A stretch of 39,795 nt of DNA from Fusibacter paucivorans. GTDB taxonomy: Bacteria > Bacillota > Clostridia > Peptostreptococcales > Acidaminobacteraceae. The first letter of the stretch is position 1; each line of letters starts with the position of its first letter. Where the stretch lies: contig NZ_JAHBCL010000036.1 in assembly GCF_018390735.1 (NCBI RefSeq), forward strand, positions 1 to 39,795, given 5' to 3'. The translations under genes were made by a program, and so were the position numbers. The notes under the pieces are model-generated. The model saw only the letters and a list, made by a program, of their open reading frames with translations, was not told where the DNA came from and did no database searches. This document shows positions 29,410 to 37,219 of this stretch, one piece after another.

Positions 29410-30542
29410 TGAGCAAAAACAAAAAACCGGAATGGGTTCCTGAGAATGCCAATGAACAGTACACGACAAATGTAATGGATGGCGTCCAAGGCGGCCACGA
29501 TGGCTTGGGCCAAACCGTAAGCACCGTTAGGCACAATCGCGTCATCAAACGACGTCAAACACTTTCCATCGATGATTATTACAACGGCGTGATTGAAAAC
29601 AATCTGCCCGTCGTCGCCCAAGCGATCACGCTCATTGAGAGCAATGCAAAAAAACACTTTGATATAAGCCAAGAGCTCGTCCAGCGACTGCTCCCGCACT
29701 CGGGCAACTCCATCCGTATCGGTATTTCAGGTGTTCCCGGCGCTGGCAAGAGTACACTGATTGAAGCATTTGGGCTCATGCTCTGCGAACAGGGACATAA
29801 AGTCGCCGTGCTCGCTGTCGATCCGAGCAGCTCCATTACCGGCGGTTCCATTTTGGGTGATAAAACTCGAATGGAAAAACTGTCACGCCATCAAAATGCC
29901 TTTATTCGGCCATCACCTTCAGCAGGTATGCTTGGCGGTGTTGCGCGCAAAAGCCGCGAAACCATGCTCTTGTGTGAAGCTGCCGGTTACGATGTCATAC
30001 TGGTCGAAACAGTCGGCGTCGGTCAAAATGAAGTCACCGTTCGCTCAATGGTCGACTTTTTCCTGCTGGTACTCATTACCGGTGCCGGTGATGAATTGCA
30101 AGGGATGAAAAAAGGCGTCATGGAAATTTGCGATTGCATCGCCGTCAATAAGGCAGATGGTGATAATATCATCAGGGCCAAATCAGCCATGACGGAATTT
30201 AACAACCTCTTGCATTACTTGAGACCGGCAACAGAAGGCTGGGCATCAAGAGCGATTACGTGTTCAGCACTTTATCAGGATGGCATTGAGGAACTCTGGC
30301 ATTTGATCGAAACATTTCGACAAACGACCGAAGCATCAGGTGTTTATGCAACACGGCGACAGCAACAGACACTCGAATGGGTATTTGGCATGGTCATTGA
30401 GCAGCTTAAATCGCGATTTTACAGCCATGATGGTGTCAAAAGAGCAATCCCCCAATTAAAAACGGACCTCATTTCAGGGGAAATCACGGCAACAAAGGCA
30501 GTTACACAACTGATGGCAATCTTTGATGAGGTAAAACTTTAG
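29409..30542 (+). CDS. meaB: methylmalonyl-CoA mutase chaperone GTPase
   Basis: A 377-residue G3E-family GTPase (MeaB/ArgK) that gates cobalamin loading into methylmalonyl-CoA mutase and protects it from inactivation. It has Walker A GVPGAGKST (108-116), a DPSSSITGGSILGDKTRM switch-like segment near 138-155, VETVGVGQ (199-206) and the guanine-specificity motif NKAD (247-250). A polar N-terminal extension of about 50 residues precedes the part that aligns with the E. coli homologue. Its start is the ATGA overlap with the mutB stop, so it is the third gene of the mut operon. A terminator follows. Confidence 0.95.
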   Translation: MSKNKKPEWVPENANEQYTTNVMDGVQGGHDGLGQTVSTVRHNRVIKRRQTLSIDDYYNGVIENNLPVVAQAITLIESNAKKHFDISQELVQRLLPHSGNSIRIGISGVPGAGKSTLIEAFGLMLCEQGHKVAVLAVDPSSSITGGSILGDKTRMEKLSRHQNAFIRPSPSAGMLGGVARKSRETMLLCEAAGYDVILVETVGVGQNEVTVRSMVDFFLLVLITGAGDELQGMKKGVMEICDCIAVNKADGDNIIRAKSAMTEFNNLLHYLRPATEGWASRAITCSALYQDGIEELWHLIETFRQTTEASGVYATRRQQQTLEWVFGMVIEQLKSRFYSHDGVKRAIPQLKTDLISGEITATKAVTQLMAIFDEVKL

Positions 30543-30581
30543 TATTCCGTAGAATCACACGAGAAGGTCGCTGCTGCTCAG

Positions 30582-30615
30582 AAATAGTATAACCTTAAAA
30601 ATAGTATAACCTTAA
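30582..30615. repeat. 17-bp tandem duplication downstream of meaB
   Basis: The 17-bp unit AAATAGTATAACCTTAA occurs twice in tandem between the meaB stop and its terminator. It is probably a simple slippage duplication. Confidence 0.85.
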
Positions 30616-30642
30616 AAATCCACACAGAACCTTATCGTTTAA

Positions 30643-30684
30643 AAAGCGTGTATTTGAGCACATCCCGGCCAAATACACGCTTTC
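30643..30684 (+). terminator. rho-independent terminator of mutAB-meaB
   Basis: A perfect 14-bp stem AAAGCGTGTATTTG/CAAATACACGCTTT (30643-30656 and 30670-30683) is followed by a T-rich tail on the plus strand, 100 nt past the meaB stop. The A-rich left flank lets it work for the minus strand as well, where the M20 hydrolase gene ends at 30803. Confidence 0.85.
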
Positions 30685-30802
30685 ATCTTATTCTACGCAT
30701 TTAGAAGTATTTCCGTTTTAACATGTTAATCGATTCTAATAACTGAAAAAATCACTACAATGCGATCGCAGCACATCGCTTCTACACCATTCCCTCTACA
30801 CC

Positions 30803-32068
30803 TTACTCTGCCTGATCCGCTTTCAAAACGGCGTTCAGTAAGACTGTTGCACCCGACGTGCAATGCTCAGGTGTTGAATATTCGTCTTCACAATGCGACA
30901 AACCGTCTTTTGACTGGACAAACAGCATCGTTGTCGGCATCATGTACGCTGCAAACTGAGCGTCATGGCCTGCGCCGGAATGAATCAATTGATAACTCAC
31001 ACCAGTCTCTTTAGCCGCCTCTTCACAATAGCCGATTAATTTTTCATCCCAGTAAACGGTATCGCGATTCCAAGCTTTTTCTACCGTACAGGTACAACCT
31101 GCCCACGTCTTGTCCGCACAGCTCTTGACGATGGCGAGTACTTGATCCAGCACTGCCGGATCTTCGTGTCTTGAATCAAATGAGAAATCAAAGAAATCCG
31201 GTACACAGGTGTGAATCCCCGGGTGACAGATCACTTCGCCAGTGGTATAGACCAGTTCGGGATACCCCAATTTGTCAATTTCCTCATGGAGATAAACAAG
31301 TGCTTGTGATGCCGCAAAGAAAGCATCTTTTCGCTTTGGCATTGGGAATGTTCCTGCGTGTGTTGTTTGACCATAGAATTTCAGGCGATAGTTAAACATG
31401 CCGAGGACACAGTCTACGACGCCGACATCTTTCTTGTTGTCTTCCAGAATAGGCCCTTGCTCAATATGAATTTCGAACATGTTGAGATATTTTTCAGGAC
31501 TGAGGCGGTTTGCTTTATCCCCTTTATATTCCGATTTATCCAAGACTTCTCCAAAAGTTGTTTTAAAGTCTAAAATGCTCTTTGATTGCAGCATATCCTC
31601 TAATTTGAATTTTCCGCGAATCGCTTCCGGCAAATAGTCATAGCAGATTACGCCTGAGCTCATCATCGCAGGCGGATAGAGTGAACCCTCTTCATTGGTC
31701 CAAACCATCGCTGTCAAAGGATGTTTATGCGGTATCTTCTGCTCCACAACCGCTTCCAAAACTTCCATTGCCGACATAACACCGAGAATACCGTCGTAAT
31801 TACCGCCGTTCATAACAGAGTCAGTGTGCGAACCCATGACAATTCGCTTCGCATCGGGATCACTTCCCGGAATGGTCGCATACATATTCGCCATATCATC
31901 TGTTTCGATCACGGCACCGATTGCTTCCATGCGTTTAACAAATTCTTTTCTCGCGAGATTATCTTCCGGTGAAAGGGTATATCTTGTAATGCCGCCATGG
32001 CCTGCATCGCCGAATTTGCTAAATGTTTCAATTTTGTCCGTCATTCTTTCCAAACTGCATTTGTACAT
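30803..32068 (-). CDS. M20-family amidohydrolase (N-carbamoyl-amino-acid hydrolase or allantoate amidohydrolase type)
   Basis: A 421-residue metal-dependent hydrolase of the family that cleaves N-carbamoyl amino acids, allantoate or ureidoglycolate. Visible metal-site residues are H81 in GSHTDSV, D92 in GGNYDGILG, and E126/E127 in VWTNEEGS. A dimerisation or lid segment with the family phrase LEIHIEQGP (here FEIHIEQGPILE) lies near 200-215, and a late histidine-containing SGAGHDAQ motif near 360. Exact substrate cannot be told. AAGGAGA lies 6 nt before the start. The gene has its own predicted promoter and a terminator-like hairpin in its leader. It is not obviously tied to its neighbours. 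Confidence 0.9.
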   Translation of the reverse strand: MYKCSLERMTDKIETFSKFGDAGHGGITRYTLSPEDNLARKEFVKRMEAIGAVIETDDMANMYATIPGSDPDAKRIVMGSHTDSVMNGGNYDGILGVMSAMEVLEAVVEQKIPHKHPLTAMVWTNEEGSLYPPAMMSSGVICYDYLPEAIRGKFKLEDMLQSKSILDFKTTFGEVLDKSEYKGDKANRLSPEKYLNMFEIHIEQGPILEDNKKDVGVVDCVLGMFNYRLKFYGQTTHAGTFPMPKRKDAFFAASQALVYLHEEIDKLGYPELVYTTGEVICHPGIHTCVPDFFDFSFDSRHEDPAVLDQVLAIVKSCADKTWAGCTCTVEKAWNRDTVYWDEKLIGYCEEAAKETGVSYQLIHSGAGHDAQFAAYMMPTTMLFVQSKDGLSHCEDEYSTPEHCTSGATVLLNAVLKADQAE

Positions 32069-32097
32069 AATCTATCTCCTTTACGTGTCATTATGGG

Positions 32098-32135
32098 GAA
32101 AATAAAAAGAGACCTGTTTCAATAAACAGGCCTCT
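32098..32135 (-). terminator. terminator or attenuator in the M20 hydrolase leader
   Basis: A 12-bp stem (32108-32119 with 32124-32135, one G-U pair in the minus-strand RNA) with a 4-nt loop is followed by TTTTTATTTT. It lies about 30 nt before the hydrolase start codon and downstream of its predicted promoter, so it could attenuate that transcript. Alternatively it blocks read-through from the right. Confidence 0.75.
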
Positions 32136-32171
32136 TCGCCGAACTCCATAACACTTTAATTGTATACATCT

Positions 32172-32199
32172 ATTTTAGCACAACCACCGTGGCTTTCAA
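32172..32199 (-). promoter_or_regulatory. predicted promoter of the M20 hydrolase gene
   Basis: On the minus strand TTGAAA (32194-32199), 16 bp, then TAAAAT (32172-32177). It would give a leader of about 95 nt that includes the terminator hairpin. Confidence 0.5.
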
Positions 32200-32389
32200 T
32201 GTAAGCCAGCACAAACTTCTTTATGCTCGGGCACATATTCACATAAACTATCTGTCGAGATGATGGCCCTCAAGGTGAAAATTATTCTATAAATCTCAAA
32301 TATACTGTAAGATATCGCCATCCAAAACGGTTCATTCTATAGAACTGTCCAAATTTTTTTCGGAAGGATTAAATCAGAGTGATCAAAAT

Positions 32390-32596
32390 ATGAAAACTTT
32401 TGTACAATTACTCTACTACTTCATTATATTGACAAGCATCTTCTTCGCACTTGATCAAAATCTTTTTATCATTCAAGCCAACATCTTAGGTATTAGTGAA
32501 TTAAAACTGGTTAATGGCCTACTTTATTGTGCCATTGTGATGTTCATCCAAACCATCGTTTTAAAGTACATCAAGAAACATGGTCATCATAGATGA
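32390..32596 (+). CDS. small membrane protein, 68 residues
   Basis: A predicted two-helix membrane protein (about 5-28 and 40-60) with a basic tail (KYIKKHGHHR). No recognised family. It overlaps the next gene by 4 nt (ATGA), which supports real translation of both. The ribosome site is weak. Function unknown. Confidence 0.6.
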   Translation: MKTFVQLLYYFIILTSIFFALDQNLFIIQANILGISELKLVNGLLYCAIVMFIQTIVLKYIKKHGHHR

Positions 32597-32835
32597 GCCA
32601 ACGTCGAGAAAACCATTATTTTAAGAAACGGCGCATTAGACCTGAGAGACTTCATACTTATTTCAAAGGGATTGCTGTCATTCAGATGACATGTGTCATC
32701 ATCTTACTGATCTATGACAGGCTAAAACCGATGATCGAGATACCAAACCTGATAACGGCTTTAATTTTTCTTGTTCTCGCCGTTTTATGTATCAAAGGAT
32801 TAAAAGTACTAGATCAGAACTGTCGAAAAGTTTAA
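32593..32835 (+). CDS. small basic membrane protein, 80 residues
   Basis: The N-terminal 23 residues are strongly basic (MSQRRENHYFKKRRIRPERL). Two hydrophobic helices follow (about 26-42 and 50-68), with a short tail. It is coupled to the preceding small gene through an ATGA overlap. Not recognised. The pair could be a small membrane complex. No toxin or antitoxin signature is evident. Confidence 0.6.
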   Translation: MSQRRENHYFKKRRIRPERLHTYFKGIAVIQMTCVIILLIYDRLKPMIEIPNLITALIFLVLAVLCIKGLKVLDQNCRKV

Positions 32836-32837
32836 GT

Positions 32838-32861
32838 GTTTTGATGTTTTGATGTTTTGAT
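32838..32861. repeat. 8-bp microsatellite, three copies
   Basis: GTTTTGAT is repeated three times directly after the small-gene stop and next to the etf operon terminator. This short array is prone to slippage. Confidence 0.85.
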
Positions 32862-32862
32862 G

Positions 32863-32906
32863 AAAAAACGACCGATTTGTACGGCATCTACCGACAATTC
32901 GATCGT
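32863..32906 (-). terminator. terminator of the etf/fix operon
   Basis: A 13-bp stem with two mismatches (32868-32880 with 32894-32906) is followed by six T on the minus strand, about 35 nt past the last etfA stop. The plus-strand side also ends in a moderately T-rich tail, so it may serve the convergent small genes too. Confidence 0.8.
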
Positions 32907-32938
32907 CTCTTTCATATTAACCAATAATCCGGGCGCCA

Positions 32939-33943
32939 TCATACAGCTTTGGCTTTTAGTGCCTCGATCATCACATCGCATACTTCGTCCATATCACCTA
33001 CAATACTGTAATCGCTGTAGTGAAAAATGGGGGCATCCGGATCTTTATTTACTGCGATAAACTTTTCTGCATCGACGCCGGCAACGTGGTTCACAGCCCC
33101 TGAAATACCAAATCCTATATAGAGTTTGGGCTTGATCATCACGCCCGACTGGCCTACTTGCAGTTTATACGAGAGAATCTCCCGATCATACAGCGGGCGC
33201 GTACAGGCAATTTTGCCTCCCAGCAGTTTTGCCAGTTCTCTGTAACGCGACAGTGCCCTTTCATCCGAAAGACCATCCCCGACGCATATAATCACTTCAG
33301 CATTTGCAATATCCATCTCCGGATCATAAGCCGCCTGTTCATGTGAAAGAAGCTTCGTTCGTATCTCTTCCAGTGGAAAATCAATGGTTTCATGTACTTC
33401 CTCAATGACTGCTTTCCTTCCCTTTGGTATATATTTAAAGGTGCCCGGACGGATGGTGCCAACCTGAGGCCGCAGTGTCGGGATCGTAATAACTGCCATG
33501 ATTTTACCGCCTGATGCCGGTTCGATAAACTCGATATCTGTCGTTTCAGGATTATAGACAACTTCTGTGGCATCTGAGGTGCATCCCGTTTCAATACGCG
33601 CTGCAAACCGCGGTGCAAAGTCGCGCCCATTTGTCGTTCCGCCTACAAAAACAGCTGAAGGCTTATATTTTACACACAGCTCGGCAAACAAATTCGTATA
33701 AGCTTCCGTATTGTATCGTTCATATCCAGTGCCGGATACATCTATAATCCCGTCTACACCACAGTCTCTTATCTTATCCACTTCCGTATTTGGTATTTCA
33801 CCCGCGATGACCGCAATCAACTTATCGCCGCTCTGGTCGCAGAGTTTGCGCACTTCACAGCACAGTTCAAGGGATACAGGATGAACGACAGTCCCGTCAT
33901 GCTCAACATATACCCACATATGTTTGTAATTCGTCTTATCCAT
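32939..33943 (-). CDS. etfA: electron transfer flavoprotein alpha subunit (second, canonical pair)
   Basis: A 334-residue EtfA. The N-terminal domain is followed by the FAD-binding C-terminal domain (about 205-330). The flavin-site segment reads CTRPLYDREILSYKLQVGQS and keeps the conserved arginine that packs against the flavin in ETFs. Further family motifs are LYIGFGISGAVNH and NKDPDAPIFHYSDYSIVGD. It pairs with the etfB just upstream (10-nt gap, GGGAGG ribosome site). It is the last gene of the seven-gene redox operon. The ETF would shuttle electrons between a dehydrogenase and an acceptor. Whether it bifurcates cannot be told. Confidence 0.95.
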   Translation of the reverse strand: MDKTNYKHMWVYVEHDGTVVHPVSLELCCEVRKLCDQSGDKLIAVIAGEIPNTEVDKIRDCGVDGIIDVSGTGYERYNTEAYTNLFAELCVKYKPSAVFVGGTTNGRDFAPRFAARIETGCTSDATEVVYNPETTDIEFIEPASGGKIMAVITIPTLRPQVGTIRPGTFKYIPKGRKAVIEEVHETIDFPLEEIRTKLLSHEQAAYDPEMDIANAEVIICVGDGLSDERALSRYRELAKLLGGKIACTRPLYDREILSYKLQVGQSGVMIKPKLYIGFGISGAVNHVAGVDAEKFIAVNKDPDAPIFHYSDYSIVGDMDEVCDVMIEALKAKAV

Positions 33944-33953
33944 TGTATCCTCC

Positions 33954-34742
33954 CTATTCTGCGATGAACGTTAAGAGCTTTGCCACACTTGCTGTGACGG
34001 ACCCTTCATCAATGACAATCCCCGGCTCAGGCATCACCGGTGGGAAAGTACGCGGCACCTTTGTCGGTGATCCGCTGTCACCAATGCGATTAAAGTCGAG
34101 ATCGGGGATATCTGCCGATGTCATGGTCGTTATGACTTTTTTCTTGGCTGCCATCTTGCCCTTAAGACTTGGCATCCGCGCAGGATAATGTGTCTTCTCC
34201 ATGGTGAGCAGGCACGGCATCGTGACTTCAAGTGTTTCTGTGCTGTTTTCAAGTTCGCGTTCAACGACAAGTGTCCCATTTGCTTCGTCAACAGTGTGGA
34301 TGAGACATGCAGATGTTATCTGAGCAGCATCAAAGCGCTCCGCTAACTGTGCGCCCATTTGACCTGTCGCACCATCTATCGTCTCCTTGCCGCAGAAAAT
34401 GAGGTCGTAGTGATCGATCTGCTTAGCTGCCGAAACGATCGCATAACTGGTCGCCAGTGTGTCGGCATTTCCAAATGCACGATCCGTGACGAGAATCGCA
34501 TAATCTGCACCAACTGCCAAGCATTCACGCAGTACCGCTTCTGCTGACGGCGGCCCCATAGTGATAAGGGTAATTTCGCCGCCATAGGTTTCTTTCACAT
34601 TCACCGCTGCGGCGACTGCATTCGCATCAAGCGGATTTAAGATGGAAGGCACCCCGGTTCTGTTAATTTTTCCTGTTTCCGGATCAATCGTCATCTGGTC
34701 GACATCCGGTACTTGTTTTATGCATACCAATAGCTTCAGCAT
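33954..34742 (-). CDS. etfB: electron transfer flavoprotein beta subunit (second, canonical pair)
   Basis: A 262-residue EtfB with the family start LKLLVCIKQVPDVDQM and the NPLDANAV segment near 37. The nucleotide-loop region reads CGKETIDGATGQMGAQLAE near 117-135, close to the DGDTAQVGP loop of ETFs that bind AMP, FAD or NAD. The conserved MPSLKGKMAAKKK phrase follows near 194. It lies 27 nt after fixX and 10 nt before etfA. Together these two make a normal-looking ETF, unlike the first pair of this operon. Confidence 0.95.
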   Translation of the reverse strand: MLKLLVCIKQVPDVDQMTIDPETGKINRTGVPSILNPLDANAVAAAVNVKETYGGEITLITMGPPSAEAVLRECLAVGADYAILVTDRAFGNADTLATSYAIVSAAKQIDHYDLIFCGKETIDGATGQMGAQLAERFDAAQITSACLIHTVDEANGTLVVERELENSTETLEVTMPCLLTMEKTHYPARMPSLKGKMAAKKKVITTMTSADIPDLDFNRIGDSGSPTKVPRTFPPVMPEPGIVIDEGSVTASVAKLLTFIAE

Positions 34743-34769
34743 TTTCTATCGCTCCTTAATCGCTTTTTA

Positions 34770-35054
34770 TCAGCTTTTCCGAAAGCTCACGCCAAATGAA
34801 CCGACGGGGTACTGCCAGTCCGTCACTACTTTTCCACCGCTTAAAACTCTGCAAGTGCCGCATTCAAGGCATCCCAAATAATCAAAGCGAACACCGTTTG
34901 CATCGGCTGTATAGAGTGCTGCGGGACATATCCGCACAACGCGGTCCACTTCCGCTGCATCCGGGTATTGCTTGTCTATGACAATGTGACTTTTTTCTTC
35001 ATAAACATTAAATTTATTGACGCCGAGTTTATCGGCAACAGATATTTTAGCCAT
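34770..35054 (-). CDS. fixX: FixX-like ferredoxin
   Basis: A 94-residue iron-sulfur protein, closely matching the FixX family in layout: KLGVNKFNVYEEKSHI at the N-terminus, then a single cysteine in CPAALY, then CLECGTC. These four cysteines fit one [4Fe-4S] cluster. It ends in the family phrase YPVGSFGVSFR. It partners FixC, encoded 12 nt upstream, and would take electrons from its flavin. A strong AAGGAGG site precedes the start. Confidence 0.95.
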   Translation of the reverse strand: MAKISVADKLGVNKFNVYEEKSHIVIDKQYPDAAEVDRVVRICPAALYTADANGVRFDYLGCLECGTCRVLSGGKVVTDWQYPVGSFGVSFRKS

Positions 35055-35066
35055 TTTTCAACCTCC

Positions 35067-36176
35067 TTACTGGTTGAGATAATCCGCGCAAATCTTCATG
35101 TCAGCGGCTATAAAACTCGATTCGACAGCCTTCTGATAACTTGCCAGCGATCCCTCAGAGAAATCCCCTGACGCATTGGAGCGAATCACTGCTTCTGCCG
35201 CTAATCTTCCGGACTCAACCGCAAGATCCATACCTCTTACGACCCAGCCTGCATTTGCTACCAGACCCGCAGCATCGCCTACCAGCAAAACACCTTCGCC
35301 ATAGAGCTTCCCAATTTTATCAGACTTGCTCTTTTTAACCAAATGCGAAGCATATTCAACCAGCAAACCATCATCAATTAATTTCGCTATTTCCGGCAAC
35401 GCCTTAAAGTCTTCAAGCAGCTCTGGGATACTCTTTTGCGTTTTATCGATATCGCTGATTAAAAACTCTACCCCCACTGAAACCGTGTCTTTGTTCGTAT
35501 AAAGAAAGCCATCGGCATACTGTCCATCAGCAGTATCGCCAATCGCCATCCATTCAACACCTTCGCCGTCGGCAAGACCGAAACGCTCATTAATCAGCGC
35601 TTCCCCCAGTTCAATGACTTCTTTTGTCCCGACACAGGTTTCTTCCGGCATCAATTCGGGGATCATTCCCAACGATTGTGCCAAGAGTCCATTGACACCT
35701 TCTGCGAGAATCACGACATCGGCTTCCAGTGCATCGCCATCTGCAATAATACCGCAGACTTTGCCTTCCCGGACAATTAGGTCATTAACCACAATGCCCT
35801 GAATCATCATGACACCTGCCGCTTCAGCCTGTTCAGCAAACCATGCATCCAGCTTTGCCCGGCTGACCGTGTATGAACGCGACTCCGTCAGTCCAAAATG
35901 CTGAGGATCAATCCCCGCATCGGAAATGCCCTCAGCGCGCCAGCTACTGATCACTTCTTTCGTAATTTCACGCTCTAAAGGCGCTGTTTCACCAAAATCC
36001 GGAAAAAGCTTTTCAATGCTGTGAGAGCAGATCTTGCCGCCAGTAACGTTTTTGGAACCGCAGGTGACACCTTTTTCTACCAATATTACTTCGAGGCCTT
36101 CTTGTGCCATGGCATAAGCAGCTGCCAGTCCTGCGAGACCGCCGCCCACCACGATTGCATCAAATTTCTCGTCCAT
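35067..36176 (-). CDS. fixC: FixC-like FAD-dependent oxidoreductase
   Basis: A 369-residue flavoprotein of the FixC/ETF-quinone oxidoreductase family. It has an N-terminal dinucleotide fold VVGGGLAGLAAAYAMAQEG (about 9-27) ending in VEKG, the family phrase GSKNVTGG near 40, and a second FAD motif VLLVGDAAGLVANAG near 290. FixC proteins are usually about 430 residues, so the C-terminal part is some 60 residues shorter here. The end is genuine, since the fixX ribosome site follows at once. It lies between the fixAB-like pair and fixX. AGGAG precedes the start. Confidence 0.93.
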   Translation of the reverse strand: MDEKFDAIVVGGGLAGLAAAYAMAQEGLEVILVEKGVTCGSKNVTGGKICSHSIEKLFPDFGETAPLEREITKEVISSWRAEGISDAGIDPQHFGLTESRSYTVSRAKLDAWFAEQAEAAGVMMIQGIVVNDLIVREGKVCGIIADGDALEADVVILAEGVNGLLAQSLGMIPELMPEETCVGTKEVIELGEALINERFGLADGEGVEWMAIGDTADGQYADGFLYTNKDTVSVGVEFLISDIDKTQKSIPELLEDFKALPEIAKLIDDGLLVEYASHLVKKSKSDKIGKLYGEGVLLVGDAAGLVANAGWVVRGMDLAVESGRLAAEAVIRSNASGDFSEGSLASYQKAVESSFIAADMKICADYLNQ

Positions 36177-36200
36177 ATCGTTTTACTCCTTACCTATTTA

Positions 36201-36230
36201 TAACTCGGATGGAAGCCCCCATCCGAGTTA
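36201..36230 (-). promoter_or_regulatory. intercistronic hairpin between fixB-like gene and fixC
   Basis: A perfect 12-bp inverted repeat TAACTCGGATGG/CCATCCGAGTTA (36201-36212 and 36219-36230) with a 6-nt loop in the 99-bp gap. No T-run follows on the minus strand, so it is more likely an RNA-processing, stability or partial-attenuation element than a full terminator. Confidence 0.7.
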
Positions 36231-36275
36231 TTGATTGCTATCAGCTTATCGCTTACTTTCTACAAAATGTCATCT

Positions 36276-37190
36276 CTAGCTCAGCGCTGCAATAAGCGCC
36301 GGTATGATGTCATTTAAGTCGCCGACGATTCCGTAATCAGCATTATTAAAAAACAGTGCCTTTGGATCTTTATTAACGCATACGATTGTCTTCGCATTGC
36401 GCAAACCGGCACAGTGCTGACTTGTGCCTGAGATACCAAGTGCCAAATAGAGTTTTGGCGCCACTTTACAGCCTGTTAAACCAATATAGGTCTCATGCGG
36501 CATTAACTGTAATTCACTATAGATTGGCATTGAGCAGCCCATCTCAGCACCCATGACTTCTGCGAGCTTTACCGTTTGATTGAATAAATCGCCGCCAGTG
36601 GCGCCCAGTCCTACACCCACGACGTAGTCCGCCGTTTGCAAGCCTGAAGCTGCAACGGGCTCAACTGACAAATATTCGACCGAACCGTCGCTTTTGGCCT
36701 CTATTGTTTCAATACTGCCAGTGACAATCTCATCACTTGGCGCCTGCGGCTGTAAATTGAGCGCATTTACCAGTAGGCAGGTATGAATGGGCATTTCAAG
36801 CGTTTCGATCAACTTGTCATCCAGTACCGATCGCTCTGCACATATGACATCGTCCTCAATCGACAGACTGATGACATTCGATGCAACGGCAGCGCCTAAC
36901 GCAGCCGCTGCACTGCCGATAACGGCACGCGCTTCAGGCGAAGACCCGCCAACGATCACAGTTGGCGCAGCCTTTTGAATAATGCTTGCCGCCGCTGCTG
37001 TAAAATTAGTCGCAGGCTGGTCAGCTGAATCAATCCATTTAACAGCTGTACCAACACGGGCAGTTTGTTCTGCCAATTCCTGCGAGCCAATGACCAGTGC
37101 CGTTACATCCGCTGATTTGAGCTCTAGAAAATTAATCAACGAAGCCACTTCACCTTGTTCCGTTGCTACAATCCAAATATTACGCATCAT
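36276..37190 (-). CDS. FixB-like electron transfer flavoprotein alpha subunit (first, divergent pair)
   Basis: A 304-residue EtfA/FixB family protein. The C-terminal FAD domain is clear (KVAPKLYLALGISGTSQH, NKDPKALFFNNADYGIVGD). The arginine that contacts the flavin in ETFs (in the CSRP or ASRA context) is replaced by methionine: the segment reads GCSMPIYSELQLMPHE, with the Met codon at 36528-36530. The flanking residues align well, so this looks like a true substitution. Two adjacent ATG codons compete for the start (37190 and 37187). It follows the fixA-like gene and precedes fixC, the order of fixABCX operons. Confidence 0.9.
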   Translation of the reverse strand: MMRNIWIVATEQGEVASLINFLELKSADVTALVIGSQELAEQTARVGTAVKWIDSADQPATNFTAAAASIIQKAAPTVIVGGSSPEARAVIGSAAAALGAAVASNVISLSIEDDVICAERSVLDDKLIETLEMPIHTCLLVNALNLQPQAPSDEIVTGSIETIEAKSDGSVEYLSVEPVAASGLQTADYVVGVGLGATGGDLFNQTVKLAEVMGAEMGCSMPIYSELQLMPHETYIGLTGCKVAPKLYLALGISGTSQHCAGLRNAKTIVCVNKDPKALFFNNADYGIVGDLNDIIPALIAALS

Positions 37191-37219
37191 TGTCTTTTTT
37201 CATCCTTTCAAAAAAGTGC

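Larger units (their letters stand above)
32069..32389. other. divergent intergenic region between M20 hydrolase and small membrane proteins
   Basis: Contains the predicted minus-strand promoter and leader terminator of the hydrolase gene. On the other side is an AT-rich stretch leading to the plus-strand small-protein pair, without a convincing promoter. No gene is seen. Confidence 0.6.
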
